Shown here piece by piece: positions 55,234-57,973 of a stretch of 57,973 nt of DNA (positions are counted from its first letter, which is position 1; the number at the start of each line of letters is the position of its first letter). The notes below the pieces were generated by a model. The model was not told the DNA's origin. It saw nothing but the letters and a program-made list of their open reading frames with translations, and ran no database searches. The translations under genes were made by a program, and so were the position numbers. The DNA lies in the NCBI RefSeq assembly GCF_002252445.1, contig NZ_NNRJ01000076.1, positions 1-57,973 of the forward strand, read 5' to 3'. This DNA is from Brucella thiophenivorans (GTDB lineage Bacteria > Pseudomonadota > Alphaproteobacteria > Rhizobiales > Rhizobiaceae).

Positions 55234-56722
55234 CGTTTTGTCTGTAAGCCAAGTTTCCAAGCGGTTTCCGCCCAATATTATTGCGCTGGAACATGCATCA
55301 ATCGACATCAAAAAAGGCGAGATACATTGCCTGCTGGGCGCAAATGGCGCGGGCAAGTCGACATTTCTCAAGATCATTGCGGGCGCGCTGCGTCCTTCGA
55401 CCGGAACGGTTGCGATAGACGGCAAGAACGTCTCACCAAGATCACCGTCTGAAGCTTCCCGCCTTGGCGTTTCGATGATTTATCAGGAGCTTGATCTGGT
55501 TCCGCAACTGACCGTCGAAGAAAACATGTTTCTCGGACATGCGCCGACAACGTTTGGTTTCCTGAGAAAAAAGGATCGTCGGCGCAAAGCCGTTGAAGCG
55601 TTAAGGCGTGTGGGTGCGAATTTTGCGCCTGATGTTCGGGTCGAGACGCTTTCGGTCGCAAACCAGCAACTCACGGCAATCGCGCGTTCGCTGACCATGG
55701 ATGCCAAAATTATTATCATGGATGAGCCGTCAGCAGCGCTTAATGAAACCGAACTCAAGAGCGTTTTCGAAGTCATCCGCGAGCTGACCCGGCAAGGGGT
55801 GGCAATCCTTTATGTCAGTCATCGTCTTGGTGAACTGCGTGAAATCGGCGACCGTGTGACGGTTTTGCGTGGCGGTAAGACGATTGAGACCTTTGATTTG
55901 AGCTCGACTGGTGATGAAGCCTTGGTCGAGGCGATTATTGGCCGCGAACGCTCGCTGGTCGAACGGCAGGAACGCCCGCCAGTAACGGGAAAAGTCGCCC
56001 TGAAAGTAACCAGCCTCAAGGGTGATGAAGGACTTCATATTGATGACTTTCAGGTGCGCTGGGGTGAAGTGACCGGGCTCACGGGCCTTAATGGTTCCGG
56101 GCGCACCAGTTTTCTCAAGTCCCTGTTTGGAGCGCGAGCTTTTCAGGGCGAAATTCACATCGATGGCAGGCCTTTCAAACCGCGCTATCCGGCAGATGCC
56201 ATTCAATCGGGTTTGGGACTCGTACCGGAAAACCGAAAGACGGAAGGGCTGATCCTTCACGCGCCGATTTATAAGAATGCGACTTTGCCTGCGATGCGTT
56301 CGAGCTGGCTTACACGTCACAATTTTCAAAAAGAACGAACACGACCGATCCTTGCCAGCCTCTCGACGAAATATGGCTATCCCGAACAATCGGTGATCCA
56401 GCTTTCGGGTGGCAATCAGCAAAAGGTTGTTCTGGCCAAATGGATTATCAATGGCGCGCGCATTCTCCTGCTCGATGAACCCAGTCGTGGTCTTGATATT
56501 GGAGCCAAGGCCGATCTTTATAATCTCGTGCATCGCCTTGCCGATGAGGGCGCTGCCGTTATCGTCGCCAGCAGCGAATTGGATGAGCTTTATTCCGCCT
56601 GCGATAGCATCTGGGTCTTCCATGAAGGCCGCATCATTGCTCGCTACGATCCTTCAAAAACCGATCGTGACGCGATCCTGAAAACAACAATTCTGGGGGA
56701 CAGTCACCATGTCCAGCACTGA
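55223..56722 (+). CDS. Ribose-type ABC transporter ATPase (tandem domains)
   Basis: The 499-residue RbsA-class subunit has domain 1 with Walker A LLGANGAGKSTFLK, signature-like LSVANQQLTAIARSL and Walker B IIIMDEPSAALNE. Domain 2 has a degenerate P-loop (LTGLNGSGRTSFLKSL), signature LSGGNQQKVVLAKW and LLLDEPSRGLDIGAK. As in this family, only one site is expected to be fully catalytic. Overlaps with both neighbours (11 and 14 bp) imply coupled translation. Confidence 0.95.
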   Translation: MSHSVLSVSQVSKRFPPNIIALEHASIDIKKGEIHCLLGANGAGKSTFLKIIAGALRPSTGTVAIDGKNVSPRSPSEASRLGVSMIYQELDLVPQLTVEENMFLGHAPTTFGFLRKKDRRRKAVEALRRVGANFAPDVRVETLSVANQQLTAIARSLTMDAKIIIMDEPSAALNETELKSVFEVIRELTRQGVAILYVSHRLGELREIGDRVTVLRGGKTIETFDLSSTGDEALVEAIIGRERSLVERQERPPVTGKVALKVTSLKGDEGLHIDDFQVRWGEVTGLTGLNGSGRTSFLKSLFGARAFQGEIHIDGRPFKPRYPADAIQSGLGLVPENRKTEGLILHAPIYKNATLPAMRSSWLTRHNFQKERTRPILASLSTKYGYPEQSVIQLSGGNQQKVVLAKWIINGARILLLDEPSRGLDIGAKADLYNLVHRLADEGAAVIVASSELDELYSACDSIWVFHEGRIIARYDPSKTDRDAILKTTILGDSHHVQH

Positions 56723-57722
56723 CACACCATTATTCGCCGTTCCTCAAGGCAAAACTCCCTTGGGCAAGCGGCTGATCAATCTGGCAGTGGAGTATAATTT
56801 CATTGTCATTTTCCTGCTGGTTGTGGCAATCGCCGCAACGCTTTCCGGCAACTTTCTTACATTTGGTAATATCGCGAACCTGTTTCAGCAGGCAGCGGTT
56901 GTGGGCGTCGTGGCCGTTGGCATGACATTCGTCATTCTCACCGGGAATATCGATTTGTCGGTGGGAAGTGTCGCAGCGCTTTGTGGTATGCTGGTCGCGG
57001 TTCTCATGTCTCAGGGATATGACCCGGTCGTGGCTGTTGTCTTAACGGCCTTTGCAGGCATGGCTTGCGGCGCTGCCATGGGCACAATTTCAGCGCTCGC
57101 TCAGGTGCCGAGTTTCATCATCACGCTTGCTGGTCTGGTTTCGTTTCGCGGACTGACTTATCTCTTGACCGACGGCGTCCCAGTGAGCGGTCTACCCGCA
57201 GGCTTTTCGACGATCAGTTCAACGATGGTTCCAATTTTTCCCGGCTTTGCGATAGCATCAATGGGTATAATCTTTATCGCTCTTTGTATCGTCGCGGGTT
57301 TGATTCTGCGCTTCACAGTGTTTGGCGAATATGTCTATGCGACGGGCGGCAATCCCGAAGCAGCGCGCCTTTCCGGTCTTCCGACACGCGGAATGATCAT
57401 TGCCGTTTTTGCGATTTCGGGCCTCATGGCATCAATCGCTGGCATCTTGCTCACGTCACGTTTGCGTATCGGCCAACCGACAGCTGCACAAGGGCTTGAA
57501 CTGGATGCAATCGCTGCAGTCGTGCTGGGTGGCACAAGCCTCTTCGGTGGCCGTGGCAGCATATTGGGCACGTTCTTTGCCGTCATGCTGCTTCAGGTGC
57601 TCAGAAACATCTTCAATCTGCTTGGCTGGGGCTCTTTCTATCAGATGACCGTTACTGGGATCATCATTGTCGCTGCCATTCTTCTCAACAGATTTATCGA
57701 TCACAGAAAGGGCCGAGGATGA
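56709..57722 (+). CDS. Ribose-type ABC transporter permease
   Basis: The 337-residue inner-membrane RbsC-class permease has about ten helices and the hallmark VILTGNIDLSVGSVAALCG. GNPEAARLSGLPTRGMIIAV is the cytoplasmic coupling segment, and LDAIAAVVLGGTSLFGGRGS closes the family pattern. With the preceding ATPase and binding protein it completes one importer. Its stop overlaps the following ATG (ATGA). Confidence 0.95.
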   Translation: MSSTDTPLFAVPQGKTPLGKRLINLAVEYNFIVIFLLVVAIAATLSGNFLTFGNIANLFQQAAVVGVVAVGMTFVILTGNIDLSVGSVAALCGMLVAVLMSQGYDPVVAVVLTAFAGMACGAAMGTISALAQVPSFIITLAGLVSFRGLTYLLTDGVPVSGLPAGFSTISSTMVPIFPGFAIASMGIIFIALCIVAGLILRFTVFGEYVYATGGNPEAARLSGLPTRGMIIAVFAISGLMASIAGILLTSRLRIGQPTAAQGLELDAIAAVVLGGTSLFGGRGSILGTFFAVMLLQVLRNIFNLLGWGSFYQMTVTGIIIVAAILLNRFIDHRKGRG

Positions 57723-57973
57723 CGGTCTCAATTCCTGCCAGTTTCACTAAGCTTTCCTCCGATAAGATTATGACTGACACGATTATGGATTTTCCCCGCA
57801 ACGTTGGCACTTTGCTCAAGGCTGATTGGTTTGAGGATATTGTTGTGAACCGCAGTGCATCGGAACGTCGCGCCGCTACCATCACTGCGCGTCGTTCGAT
57901 CAAGAAAGAATATCAGGCGTCGTGGCTTGTTCGGGCGATTGAGTGCATTGATCTGACCACGCTTGCGGGTGAT
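57719..57973 (+). CDS. deoC: DeoC-type aldolase, N-terminal part (cut by window end)
   Basis: Eighty-five codons are present from an ATG overlapping the permease stop. The N-terminal extension is followed by SASERRAATITARRSIKKEY and WLVRAIECIDLTTLAGD, matching the start of rhizobial deoxyribose-phosphate aldolases as I remember them. DeoC cleaves 2-deoxyribose-5-P to acetaldehyde and glyceraldehyde-3-P; in this operon it may act on another phosphorylated keto or deoxy sugar. The catalytic Lys lies beyond the window. Confidence 0.8.
   Translation, partial: MTVSIPASFTKLSSDKIMTDTIMDFPRNVGTLLKADWFEDIVVNRSASERRAATITARRSIKKEYQASWLVRAIECIDLTTLAGD

Overview
The window looks like a chromosomal segment of a Brucellaceae member (Hyphomicrobiales), close to Ochrobactrum/Brucella. 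The evidence is an Omp10-type lipoprotein, a CpdR cell-cycle regulator, homospermidine synthase, an mmgR/suhB-type small RNA beside an inositol-phosphatase-family gene, wbkF/wbkD-type O-antigen genes, and palindromic repeats of a rhizobial kind. The genus is inferred from remembered family resemblance, not from a search.

Layout. 1-6005 (-): a giant autotransporter adhesin with its C-terminus just outside the window, preceded by about 280 bp of very AT-rich DNA. 6.3-6.9 kb: a decayed IS transposase. 6.9-10.7 kb: an accessory stretch of small genes (a stress-type membrane protein with a translationally coupled 24-residue peptide, two small hydrophilic proteins behind a possible EcfG promoter, lipocalin, small basic and membrane proteins). 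10.7-12.0 kb: an orphan HigA antitoxin and a small phage remnant beside tRNA-Val(GAC). 12.1-17.2 kb: cpdR, an N-formylglutamate amidohydrolase, mmgR, hisN, a lysophospholipase-like hydrolase, a periplasmic protein and an Hsp20 with a candidate RNA thermometer. 17.2-25.4 kb: threonine aldolase, then gltBD (ammonia assimilation) behind three tandem palindromic repeats. 25.5-36.8 kb: amino-acid permease, SGNH hydrolase, lytic transglycosylase, galU, an outer-membrane barrel protein, kdsD, an SPFH/NfeD pair, hemH and omp10. 37.0-46.8 kb: homospermidine synthase, the pepF-pabB-pabC operon, an NtrC-like regulator lacking GAFTGA, a DUF882 peptidoglycan protein and eda. 47.0-49.9 kb: convergent overlapping wbkF and wbkD.

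50.4-57.97 kb (+): a seven-gene catabolic operon: ribose-type binding protein, zinc dehydrogenase, FGGY kinase, SorC/DeoR regulator, ABC ATPase, permease and a DeoC-type aldolase cut by the window end. Several junctions overlap by 4-14 bp. A TTGACA promoter and a perfect 12-bp inverted repeat precede the first gene, and a second perfect inverted repeat precedes the kinase. The gene set implies import, oxidation, phosphorylation and aldol cleavage of an unidentified sugar or sugar alcohol, and it is the best candidate here for an undescribed pathway.

Other signals worth attention are the REP-like family (six units in four places), the mmgR RNA, the Hsp20 leader, the coupled 24-residue peptide and the degenerate NtrC-like ATPase. 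No CRISPR array, intact mobile element, rRNA or replication origin was found.
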